This document shows, one piece after another, positions 56,494-64,000 of a stretch of DNA of 64,000 nt. The position numbers and the translations under genes are program-made. Below the pieces are notes generated by a model. That model worked only from the letters and a program-made list of their open reading frames with translations. It was not told where the DNA came from and searched no databases. The DNA comes from Variovorax paradoxus (GTDB lineage: Bacteria > Pseudomonadota > Gammaproteobacteria > Burkholderiales > Burkholderiaceae_C), in assembly GCF_024734665.1 (NCBI RefSeq), contig NZ_CP102931.1, positions 186,001 to 250,000 on the forward strand, in the 5' to 3' direction. Position 1 is the stretch's first letter. Each line of letters opens with the position of its first letter.

Positions 56494-57201
56494 ATGACAC
56501 CTTCCGCATCCGACGCTTCTTCTTCATCACCGGCAACGCAGCCCTGGCTCGCCGCCCTCTGGCGCCGCTGCATCACGCTGTTCCCCCTGAAGCTGGTCGG
56601 CAACACCGTCGCCACCCTCGGCTTCTTCCCGCTGTACTTCTGGATCATGAAGAACGCCGGTCAGGCCTGGGTGCTGCCGCTCACGCCCGTCGACCGGCTG
56701 ATTGCCTTCTGGCCGATGCTGCTGCCGGTGTACCTCTCGCTCTGGGGCTATATCGCGCTGCCGGTGCTGCTGGCCAAAGACAGGCGCGAGCTGCTGGGCT
56801 TTTCCTTCGGCTGCGCGGCCATGACGGCGCTGGCGCTGCTCGTGTTCTGGTTCATGCCCACGGCGATTCCCAACTTCGCGGTCGAGGCCGCGCCGGGCAC
56901 CTCGCTGCAGTTCCTCAAGATGGTCGATTCGGCTGGCAATGCCTTTCCCTCGCTGCATGTCTCGTTCTCGGTGTTCGCCTGCGTCATGCTGGCGCGGCAG
57001 TTGCGCGATGTGGGGGCGCCGGTGTGGCTTCGCGTCGTTAACGTGGCCTGGGCCGTGGGTATCGTCTATTCGACGATGGCGGTGCGCCAGCACGTTCTGA
57101 TCGATGTGCTGGGTGGCCTTGCGCTGGGCGTGGCCCTCGGTGTCGCCACGCGGCAGCGCGGCCCGGTGCTCGCGCCGGCGCAGCAGGCGCGTCCGGCTTA
57201 G
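56494..57201 (+). CDS. PAP2-family membrane phosphatase
   Basis: Phosphatidic-acid-phosphatase-like protein of 235 residues with about six helices. The second and third PAP2 motifs are visible: FPSLHVSFSVFAC (histidine replacing the usual PSGH form) and AVRQHVLIDVLGGLALG, giving the catalytic His/Asp pair. Likely acts on lipid or isoprenoid phosphates at the membrane. The N-terminus is Ser-rich. It starts 25 bases after the dehydrogenase. Confidence 0.88.
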   Translation: MTPSASDASSSSPATQPWLAALWRRCITLFPLKLVGNTVATLGFFPLYFWIMKNAGQAWVLPLTPVDRLIAFWPMLLPVYLSLWGYIALPVLLAKDRRELLGFSFGCAAMTALALLVFWFMPTAIPNFAVEAAPGTSLQFLKMVDSAGNAFPSLHVSFSVFACVMLARQLRDVGAPVWLRVVNVAWAVGIVYSTMAVRQHVLIDVLGGLALGVALGVATRQRGPVLAPAQQARPA

Positions 57202-57278
57202 GCCGATTGCGCTATTCCGCCGCCGCGGTGCGCGCGGTACAACCCGGGGATCGTCGTCCACCGATGCGGGAGCCCGTC

Positions 57279-57806
57279 ATGAAGATCCGTTTGTCCGCCG
57301 TCGCTGCCTGCATGGCGGCCAGTGCCACCGCGTGTCCCGCGTTCGCGCTCGATTTTCCATCGCGCAAGCCCGGCCTGTGGGAAATCCAGACCGGCGACCC
57401 CACGGGCAAGGGCGCCGGCGCTGGTCACACCATGCAGCAGTGCATCGACGCGGCCAGCGACAAGGCCTTGCGCGACATGGGCCAGGGCATGGGCAAGGAC
57501 ATGTGCTCCAAGCAGGAGCTGCGTGCCGACGGCGGCAAGCTGGTGATGGACTCGGTCTGCAAGATCGGCAACACCGTCGCCACCTCGCATGCGGTGATGA
57601 GCGGCGACTTCAGCACCGCCTACCGCATGGAAAGCAAGTCGACCTACAACCCGCCGCTGATGGGCCGCGCCGAAGGCGCGAGCGTCATGGAAGCCAAGTG
57701 GATCGGCCCCTGCAAGGCCGACCAGAAGCCGGGCGACATGGTCATGTCCAACGGCATGAAGATGAACGTGCTCGACATGATGAAGAACCGGCCGCAAAAA
57801 CCATAG
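57279..57806 (+). CDS. DUF3617 family exported protein
   Basis: Periplasmic protein of 175 residues with a signal peptide (about 1-23, ending AFA-L). The family opening FPSRKPGLWEIQTGD and later QCIDAASDKALRDMGQ, MCSKQELRADGGKLVMDSVC match DUF3617; four cysteines suggest two disulfides. Function is unknown. ATG 57279 is used; MREPV 15 bases earlier is an alternative. The stop is 39 bases before the DNA-repair group. Confidence 0.83.
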   Translation: MKIRLSAVAACMAASATACPAFALDFPSRKPGLWEIQTGDPTGKGAGAGHTMQQCIDAASDKALRDMGQGMGKDMCSKQELRADGGKLVMDSVCKIGNTVATSHAVMSGDFSTAYRMESKSTYNPPLMGRAEGASVMEAKWIGPCKADQKPGDMVMSNGMKMNVLDMMKNRPQKP

Positions 57807-57845
57807 CCTGTCGCGCAAGCCCGGCTGCGCCTACCATGGCGTGCC

Positions 57846-58874
57846 ATGCCCGCAAAGCAGGAAGAAGATCTCCTCGTTGTCGCCCGGCCCGAGGGCCTGT
57901 ACTGCCCGCCCGGCGATTTCTACATCGACCCGTGGCGGCCGGTGGCGCGCGCCGTCATCACGCACGCGCACTCTGACCACGCGCGCCCCGGGCATGCGCA
58001 CTACCTGGCCCACACCGACAGCGCCGGCACGCTGCGCGCGCGGCTCGGCCCTGACATCGACCTGCAGACGCTGCCCTACGGCGAAGCCATCGAGCACCAC
58101 GGCGTGCGCGTCTCGCTGCATCCTGCCGGCCATGTATTGGGCTCGGCGCAGGTGCGGCTCGAGCACGGTGGGCGCGTGTGGGTGGCCTCGGGCGACTACA
58201 AGACCGAGCCCGACGGCACCTGCACGCCCTTCGAGCCCGTGCCTTGCGACACCTTCATCACCGAGTCGACCTTCGGCCTGCCGATCTACCGCTGGCCAAC
58301 GCAGGCCGTGCTGTTCGCGGAGATCGATGCATGGTGGCGCGCCAATGCGGAAGCAGGGCGCGCGTCGGTGCTGTTCTGCTACGCCTTCGGCAAGGCGCAG
58401 CGCATCCTGCATGGGGTGGACGCGAGCATCGGGCCGATCGTCGTGCACGGGGCGGTGGAGCCGCTCAACGCCGTGTACCGGGCGGCGGGCGTGGCATTGC
58501 CGCCTACCTTGCGCGTGAGCGATGAAGGCGTCGATGCCGCATTGCTGAAGCGCGCGCTGGTGCTCGCGCCGCCATCTGCACAGGGCTCGCCGTGGATGAA
58601 GCGCTTCGGCAACTACGCAGACGCTTTCGCGAGCGGATGGATGCAACTGCGCGGCACCCGGCGGCGGCGCGGCGTGGACCGCGGCTTCGTGATGTCCGAC
58701 CATGCCGACTGGCCTGGACTGCAGCAGGCAATTGCAGGCACCGGCGCGGAGCGCGTGTTCGTCACGCACGGCAGCGTGCAGGTGATGGTGCGATGGCTCA
58801 CCGAGAACGGACTCGACGCGCAGGGCTTCAAGACCGAGTACGGCGACGAGGACGATCAGGAGGCAGAGGCATGA
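57846..58874 (+). CDS. Ligase-associated exonuclease, metallo-beta-lactamase fold
   Basis: Predicted nuclease of the beta-CASP/CPSF-like group found with ATP-dependent DNA ligases. The 342-residue product has the metal-binding motif VITHAHSDHARPGH, further histidines in HPAGHVLGSAQ, the SGDYK and TESTFGLPIYRW segments, and MSDHADWPGL near the end. It overlaps the ligase start by 4 bases. First gene of a four-gene DNA-damage-response set. Confidence 0.92.
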   Translation: MPAKQEEDLLVVARPEGLYCPPGDFYIDPWRPVARAVITHAHSDHARPGHAHYLAHTDSAGTLRARLGPDIDLQTLPYGEAIEHHGVRVSLHPAGHVLGSAQVRLEHGGRVWVASGDYKTEPDGTCTPFEPVPCDTFITESTFGLPIYRWPTQAVLFAEIDAWWRANAEAGRASVLFCYAFGKAQRILHGVDASIGPIVVHGAVEPLNAVYRAAGVALPPTLRVSDEGVDAALLKRALVLAPPSAQGSPWMKRFGNYADAFASGWMQLRGTRRRRGVDRGFVMSDHADWPGLQQAIAGTGAERVFVTHGSVQVMVRWLTENGLDAQGFKTEYGDEDDQEAEA

Positions 58875-60526
58875 AAGCCTTCGCCGCCCTCTACCGCGAC
58901 CTCGACGCCAGCACGTCGAGCCTCGCCAAGCAGGCGGCACTGCAGCGCTACCTGCGTGAGGCCGATGCAGCCGATGCCGCATGGGCCGTCTACTTCCTCG
59001 CCGGCGGCAAGCCGCGCCAGCTCGTGCCCACCAAGCTGCTGCGACTGCTTGCACAGGAAGCGGCGGGCCTGCCCGAATGGCTGTTCGACGAAAGCTACGA
59101 CGCCGTGGGCGATCTCGCCGAAACCATTGCGCTGCTGTTGCCGCCACCGAGCGAGGCGCATGAGCTCGGCCTCGCGGGCTGGGTCGAGCAGCATCTGCTG
59201 CCGCTGCGCGAAGCCGCAAAGACCTCGCCCGAGCAGCTTGCAGACCGCCTGCGCGCACAGTGGCGGCAGCTCGCTGCCGAAGAGCGACTGGTGTACTTCA
59301 AGCTCATCACCGGTGCGTTCCGCGTCGGCGTGTCGAAGCTGCAGGTCACGCAGGCGCTCGCCGCGGTCGGTGGCATCGATGCCAAGCGCGTCGCGCAGCG
59401 GCTCATGGGCTACACGCACATCGGCGCGCGGCCAAGGGCCGACGACTACCGCACGCTCATCGCCCCCGAGTCGGGCGCCGAGCAGGTGCAGAAGACCAGC
59501 GGCCAGCCGTACCCCTTCTTCCTCGCGCATCCGTTCAACCTGTCGCTCGAACAGTTCGATGCCGCGCTGGGCCCACCTTCCGACTGGATCGTGGAGTGGA
59601 AGTGGGACGGCATCCGTGCGCAGCTCATCAAGCGCGCGGGCGTCGTGTGGCTGTGGTCGCGTGGCGAAGAACTGGTGACAGAGCGCTTCCCCGAGCTCGC
59701 CGTCCTCGGCGAGGCTCTGCCCGATGGCACCGTGCTCGACGGCGAGATTGCCGTTTGGCGCGACGACCGCGTGCAGCCCTTCGCCGAGCTGCAGAAGCGC
59801 ATCGGCCGCAAGACGCTGGGCGCGAAGCTGCTGCGCGACATTCCCGTGGTGCTGCTGGCCTACGACATCCTCGAATGGGAAGGGCGCGACCTGCGCACGC
59901 TGCCGCAGTCGCAGCGCCGCACGCTGCTCGACGATCTGGTCACGCGCATGCAGCATCCCTCAATGCTGCCGAGCCCGATGCTCACGGGCATTGACTGGAG
60001 TGACCTCGCACGCCAGCGCGAAGCGGCACGCACCATGGGCGTCGAAGGCATGATGCTCAAGCGCCGCGACGCGCAGTACGGCGTGGGCCGCACCAAGGAC
60101 GTCGGCGTGTGGTGGAAGTGGAAGATCGACCCGCTCAGCGTCGATGCGGTGCTGATCTACGCGCAGCGCGGCCACGGCCGGCGCGCGAGCCTCTTCAGCG
60201 ACTACACCTTCGCCGTGTGGGACGGCCCGCCCGGGCAGGAAGACCGCAAGCTCGTGCCTTTCGCCAAGGCCTACTCGGGCCTCACCGATGCCGAAATGGC
60301 GCGCGTGGACGCAATCATCCGCAAGACCACGGTGGAAAGCTTCGGACCTGTGAAGAGCGTGAAGCCGACGCTGGTGTTCGAGCTGGGCTTCGAAGGTATC
60401 GCGCGCAGCATGCGGCACAAGAGCGGCATCGCCGTGCGTTTCCCGCGGATGCTGCGGTGGCGCGAAGACAAGCCGGTGGAAGAGGCGGACACCCTGCAGA
60501 CGCTGGCGGCGTTGTTGCCCGTATGA
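58871..60526 (+). CDS. ATP-dependent DNA ligase (cisplatin/damage-response type)
   Basis: Seals DNA nicks using ATP. The 551-residue product has an N-terminal DNA-binding domain (about 1-210, with [15 protein letters not shown]) and a nucleotidyl-transferase core: motif I EWKWDGIR with adenylated Lys244, motif III region LDGEIAVW, motif [17 protein letters not shown], and motif [16 protein letters not shown], then an OB domain. Overlaps the helicase gene by 4 bases. No Ku or polymerase domain is attached, so this is not the NHEJ LigD system. Confidence 0.95.
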   Translation: MKAFAALYRDLDASTSSLAKQAALQRYLREADAADAAWAVYFLAGGKPRQLVPTKLLRLLAQEAAGLPEWLFDESYDAVGDLAETIALLLPPPSEAHELGLAGWVEQHLLPLREAAKTSPEQLADRLRAQWRQLAAEERLVYFKLITGAFRVGVSKLQVTQALAAVGGIDAKRVAQRLMGYTHIGARPRADDYRTLIAPESGAEQVQKTSGQPYPFFLAHPFNLSLEQFDAALGPPSDWIVEWKWDGIRAQLIKRAGVVWLWSRGEELVTERFPELAVLGEALPDGTVLDGEIAVWRDDRVQPFAELQKRIGRKTLGAKLLRDIPVVLLAYDILEWEGRDLRTLPQSQRRTLLDDLVTRMQHPSMLPSPMLTGIDWSDLARQREAARTMGVEGMMLKRRDAQYGVGRTKDVGVWWKWKIDPLSVDAVLIYAQRGHGRRASLFSDYTFAVWDGPPGQEDRKLVPFAKAYSGLTDAEMARVDAIIRKTTVESFGPVKSVKPTLVFELGFEGIARSMRHKSGIAVRFPRMLRWREDKPVEEADTLQTLAALLPV

Positions 60527-63135
60527 AAAAGGCCGTCAAGCAGGCGCTCGATGCGTGGTTCGCCGCGCGCGGCTGGAAGCCCTTCAAATTCCAGCGCGAG
60601 GTCTGGAAGGCCATCGGCGAAGGCAGGTCCGGCCTGCTGCATGCCACTACCGGCGCGGGCAAGACCTACGCGGTGTGGCTCGGCGCGCTACAAGCCTTAT
60701 CGCAGGCTCGCAAGGCAAGCGCGCGGCCTGCGGCCCCGCCGCTCACCGTGCTGTGGCTCACACCCATGCGCGCGCTTGCGGCCGACACGCTGCGCGCCCT
60801 GCAGCAACCACTCGAAGCCCTTGGCGCCGAAGTGCATCCGTGGAGCGCGGGCGCGCGCAGTGGCGACACCACGTCTGCCGAACGCAGCGCGCAGAACCAG
60901 CGCCTGCCCACGGTGCTCGTCACCACGCCCGAAAGCCTTTCGCTGCTGCTCGCGCGTGCCGATGCCCGCGAGGTGCTCGGCCACGTGCAGATGGCGGTGG
61001 TCGACGAATGGCACGAGCTGCTCGGCAACAAGCGCGGCGTGCAGGTGCAGCTCGCGCTCGCGCGGCTGAAGCGCTGGAACCCGGGTCTTGCGATCTGGGG
61101 CATGTCGGCCACGCTGGGCAATCTGCATGAGGCGATGCATGCGTTGCTGGGCCGTGAAGACGGTGTGCTGGTGCAAGGCCAGGTGCCGAAGAAACTCGTC
61201 ATCGATTCGCTGCTGCCCGGCACCGCCGAGCGCTTTCCGTGGGGCGGGCACCTCGGCCTTACGATGCTGCCGCAGGTGATCGCAGAGATAGCTGCGAGCA
61301 AGACTGCGCTGGTCTTCACCAACACCCGCTCGCAGGCCGAGATCTGGTATCAGGCCGTGCTGGAGGCCAAGCCCGAGTGGGCCGGCCTCATCGCGCTGCA
61401 CCACGGCTCGCTCGACCGCGAAGTGCGCGAGTGGGTCGAGCTGGGCCTGAAGAGTGGTGAGCTGAAGGCCGTGGTCTGCACGTCGAGCCTGGACCTGGGC
61501 GTGGACTTTTTGCCGGTCGAACGCGTGCTGCAGATCGGCTCGCCCAAGGGCGTGGCACGGCTGCTGCAGCGCGCGGGCCGTTCGGGCCATGCGCCGGGGC
61601 GGCCGTCGCGCATCACGCTCGTGCCCACGCACAGCGTGGAAATGGTGGAGGGCTCGGCTGCGCGCACGGCCATTGCGGCGGGCCACATCGAGGCGCGGCA
61701 ATCACCCGACCAGCCGCTCGACGTGCTGGTGCAGCACTTGGTGACTGTGGCGCTCGGCGGTGGCTTCGTGCCCGACGAGCTGTATGACGAGGTACGCGGC
61801 ACGGCTGCGTACGAAGGCCTTTCGCGCGAGAGCTGGCAGTGGTGCCTCGACTTCGTCTCGCAAGGCGGCCCCTCGCTCGCGGCCTACCCGGACTACAGGC
61901 GCGCCGTGCCCGATGCGGAAGGTGTCTGGCGCGTGCCCGATGCGCGGCTCGCGCGGCGGCATCGCATGAACATCGGCACCATCGTGAGCGATGCGAGCAT
62001 GTCGGTGCAGTACCTCGGTGGCTCGAAGATCGGCAACGTCGAAGAGAGCTTCGTCGCGCGCATGAAGGCCGGCGACTGTTTCCTGTTCGGCGGCCGGCTG
62101 CTCGAACTCGTGCGTATCCATGACATGACGGCCTGGGTGCGGCGCGCGAGTGGCAAGCGCCCTGCGGTGCCGCGTTGGAGCGGCGGGCGCATGCCGCTGT
62201 CGAACACGCTGGCCGATGCGGTGGTGCAGCAGCTGGCGCTGGCCGGCGAGGGGCACTACGACTCGCCCGAGCTGCAATGCGTGCGCCCGCTGCTCGAAAT
62301 ACAGCAGCAGTGGTCGGCACTGCCGACACCGCAGACGCTGCTGGCCGAGACGCTGAGCACGCGCGAGGGCTCGCACCTGTTCCTCTATCCGTTCGCGGGC
62401 CGGCATGTGCACCTCGGGCTTGCGAGCCTGCTGGCCTGGCGCGTTGCGCAGCACGAGGCGCGCACTTTCTCGATCGCGGTCAACGACTACGGTTTCGAGT
62501 TGCTGAGTGCGACAGAGGTCGATTGGGCCGCGCTGCTGCCGCAGGTGCTGAAGCTGCCGGAAGGCAACGACGCGCATGCGGCGTTGCTGCACGAAGTGCT
62601 GGCGTCGCTCAACGCGAGCGAACTCGCGCAGCGGCGCTTTCGCGAGATCGCGCGCGTGTCGGGGCTCATCTACCAGGGCTACCCGGGCGAGAAGCGCAGC
62701 AGCAAGCAGCTGCAGGCCTCGTCCTCGCTGTTCTGGGAGGTGTTCCGCAAGTACGACCCCGGCAACAGGCTGCTGCAGCAGGCCGAGCAGGAGCTGCTCT
62801 CTCAGGAACTCGAAATCGGCCGCCTGCGCGCCAGCCTGGAGCGCATGGCGACGCAGCAGCTCGTGCTGAAGCCGCTTGCGCGGCCGACGCCGTTCTCGTT
62901 TCCGTTGATGGTCGAGCTGTTCCGCGAGAAGCTGTCGAATGAGAGCGTGGCCGACCGCATCGCACGCATGGTCGAGCAGCTGGAGAAGGCTGCGGGCGGA
63001 GCGGTCACGGCCGGCGGCGTGGAGCGCGTGAAGGGCACGCTGGCCTTTGGGCAGGAGGGGTTGGGCAAGCCGGCGAGGCCTTCAAGCGCCCGACGCGAGC
63101 GCAGGCGGCCTTCGCGTCCGTTGCCGCCCCTGTGA
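60523..63135 (+). CDS. Ligase-associated Lhr-like DEXH-box helicase
   Basis: Superfamily 2 helicase of 870 residues. Domain 1 has Walker A ATTGAGKT (41-48), [17 protein letters not shown] and the box [14 protein letters not shown] (DEWH); domain 2 has [23 protein letters not shown] and [16 protein letters not shown] long Lhr-type C-terminal region follows, ending in a basic, Arg/Pro-rich tail. It is the third coupled gene of the repair group. A trxC gene lies 5 bases after the stop on the other strand. Confidence 0.95.
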   Translation: MKKAVKQALDAWFAARGWKPFKFQREVWKAIGEGRSGLLHATTGAGKTYAVWLGALQALSQARKASARPAAPPLTVLWLTPMRALAADTLRALQQPLEALGAEVHPWSAGARSGDTTSAERSAQNQRLPTVLVTTPESLSLLLARADAREVLGHVQMAVVDEWHELLGNKRGVQVQLALARLKRWNPGLAIWGMSATLGNLHEAMHALLGREDGVLVQGQVPKKLVIDSLLPGTAERFPWGGHLGLTMLPQVIAEIAASKTALVFTNTRSQAEIWYQAVLEAKPEWAGLIALHHGSLDREVREWVELGLKSGELKAVVCTSSLDLGVDFLPVERVLQIGSPKGVARLLQRAGRSGHAPGRPSRITLVPTHSVEMVEGSAARTAIAAGHIEARQSPDQPLDVLVQHLVTVALGGGFVPDELYDEVRGTAAYEGLSRESWQWCLDFVSQGGPSLAAYPDYRRAVPDAEGVWRVPDARLARRHRMNIGTIVSDASMSVQYLGGSKIGNVEESFVARMKAGDCFLFGGRLLELVRIHDMTAWVRRASGKRPAVPRWSGGRMPLSNTLADAVVQQLALAGEGHYDSPELQCVRPLLEIQQQWSALPTPQTLLAETLSTREGSHLFLYPFAGRHVHLGLASLLAWRVAQHEARTFSIAVNDYGFELLSATEVDWAALLPQVLKLPEGNDAHAALLHEVLASLNASELAQRRFREIARVSGLIYQGYPGEKRSSKQLQASSSLFWEVFRKYDPGNRLLQQAEQELLSQELEIGRLRASLERMATQQLVLKPLARPTPFSFPLMVELFREKLSNESVADRIARMVEQLEKAAGGAVTAGGVERVKGTLAFGQEGLGKPARPSSARRERRRPSRPLPPL

Positions 63136-63140
63136 GCAGA

Positions 63141-63590
63141 TCAGCCGGCGCCGTGCGCCTTCACCCATCGCACGATGTCCGCCGCACTCATCGCGCCTGC
63201 TTGTCGCGCCACTTCGCGGCCACCGCGGAACAGGGCCAGCGTCGGGATGCTGCGGATGTTGAAGCGCGCGCCCAGGGCAGGCACGGCCTCGGTGTCGACC
63301 TTGGCCAGCCGCACCCGTGGTTCGAGCTGGGCCGCGGCCTGCTCGTAGCCTGGCGCCATCTGGCGGCAGGGGCCGCACCAGGGCGCCCAGAAATCGACCA
63401 GCACCGGGATTTCGTTGCGCGAGATGTGGCGATCGAAGGTAGCTTCGTCCGGCAGCGCGGTCGAATGGGCAGTGAAAAGCGGCTGGTGGCAGCTGCCGCA
63501 GTCGGGCGCGCTGCCCAGCTGCGCCGCGCGCACGCGGTTGGTCGTGTGGCAGTGCGGGCAGACGATGTGCAGCGGGGGCGATTCGGTCAT
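63141..63590 (-). CDS. trxC: Thioredoxin 2 (zinc-binding)
   Basis: Oxidative-stress thioredoxin of 149 residues. An N-terminal zinc finger with two CXXC pairs (Cys11/Cys14 in VCPHCHTTNRV; Cys31/Cys34 in DCGSCHQPL) precedes a thioredoxin domain with active site WCGPC (Cys72, Cys75) and the cis-Pro region IRSIPTLALF. ATG 63590 is used; ATG 63620 would add ten residues. It sits between the helicase and PdeM genes in opposite orientation. Confidence 0.95.
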   Translation of the reverse strand: MTESPPLHIVCPHCHTTNRVRAAQLGSAPDCGSCHQPLFTAHSTALPDEATFDRHISRNEIPVLVDFWAPWCGPCRQMAPGYEQAAAQLEPRVRLAKVDTEAVPALGARFNIRSIPTLALFRGGREVARQAGAMSAADIVRWVKAHGAG

Positions 63591-63667
63591 CTGCAGAAAC
63601 TGGGGGCTGCTGGAGCCCATTGCAAGACGGTCGCCTGCCGGAGCGTCTTTTGCGACACTTCCAGTCC

Positions 63668-64000
63668 GTGACCTCCCCAGACTCCTCCGCATCGCCGCTC
63701 CCTGTCCATTGGGCGGGCGAACTGCTGCACCTGCTGCCCGAGCGGGCACTGTGGTGGCCCGATGCGCGCGTGCTGTTCGTGGCCGACCTGCATCTGGGCA
63801 AGGCTGCGACCTACCGCGCGCTCGGCCAGCCGGTGCCGGGCGGCACCACGCAGGAAAACCTGGCGCGGCTCGATGTGCTGATCGAACGGCATGCTCCGCA
63901 GCGCATCGTGTTCCTTGGCGATTTCCTGCACGCGGCGCAGGCACGCACGGTGCTCGCCACGGTGGAGGCCTGGCGCGTGGGCCATACAGCCGTCGCAATG
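63668..64000 (+). CDS. pdeM: Ligase-associated metallophosphoesterase PdeM (3' truncated by window edge)
   Basis: Calcineurin-like phosphoesterase/endonuclease that completes the ligase-associated set. The window holds 111 codons from GTG 63668. Motifs: VADLHLGKAATYRALGQPVP (metal ligands Asp40 and His42) and VFLGDFLHAA. The words GQPVPGGTTQENLARLD are characteristic of this family. The start is divergent from trxC with a 77-base gap. The C-terminal half lies outside the window. Confidence 0.9.
   Translation, partial: MTSPDSSASPLPVHWAGELLHLLPERALWWPDARVLFVADLHLGKAATYRALGQPVPGGTTQENLARLDVLIERHAPQRIVFLGDFLHAAQARTVLATVEAWRVGHTAVAM

Overview
The window is GC-rich, gene-dense bacterial chromosome. 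Its gene content and order (S10 ribosomal cluster, dat-ybeD-lipB-lipA, a full atp operon, a PTS limited to EIIA-HPr-EI) and protein flavour point to Betaproteobacteria, order Burkholderiales, most likely Comamonadaceae close to Variovorax. That placement is inference from recognition, not from a search. No rRNA, tRNA, CRISPR array, prophage or insertion sequence was seen, and no gene-free stretch exceeds 300 bases.

Layout. 1-4290: distal S10 operon (rplD to rpsQ), closed by a strong intrinsic terminator. 4.3-8 kb: peroxiredoxin, GNAT acetyltransferase with cytochrome b561, divergent cytochrome c', a TlpA-like thioredoxin and a lipoprotein. 8-10.6 kb: regulatory PTS genes. 10.6-14.7 kb: an envelope-stress-like island with a repeat-containing secreted protein and a Spy/CpxP-like lipoprotein, both behind copies of one 37-base element, then DUF4260 and membrane proteins and an OmpR/CpxA-like two-component pair. 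14.8-18 kb: a medium-chain reductase, a small hypothetical gene, and an EamA exporter under an AraC-family regulator with a clear 21-bp-period operator. 18-26.4 kb: a four-gene minus-strand operon (two proteins sharing a duplicated module, an MFS transporter and an ArsB/DASS-type permease) behind what looks like a sigma-54 promoter, next to an NtrC-type regulator, its kinase and an acyl-CoA ligase. 27-35 kb: RND efflux system divergent from a BaeSR-like pair. 35-39.4 kb: four glycan genes directly downstream of lipA. 39.4-42.3 kb: dat, ybeD-like, lipB, lipA. 42.4-50.3 kb: atpIBEFHAG, an extra lipoprotein gene, then atpDC. 50.4-57.8 kb: ROK regulator with a sugar ABC importer and dehydrogenase, PAP2 and DUF3617 proteins. 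57.8-64 kb: the ligase-associated DNA-damage-response set (exonuclease, ATP-dependent ligase, Lhr-like helicase, PdeM) with trxC placed in opposite orientation between the last two.

The most interesting part is 17985-24782. An NtrC-type response regulator ends six bases from a set of inverted GGTGTC half-sites. These are followed by a consensus IHF site and a -24 box ideally spaced from the start codon of the first operon gene. The operon encodes two transporters bracketed by two proteins built from four copies of the same roughly 65-residue module. This reads as a self-contained sense-and-transport system of unknown substrate. Other sites worth testing are the duplicated 37-base element, the AraC operator, the tandem repeats upstream of the efflux operon, the lipoprotein inside the atp operon, and the U-rich leader before atpE.
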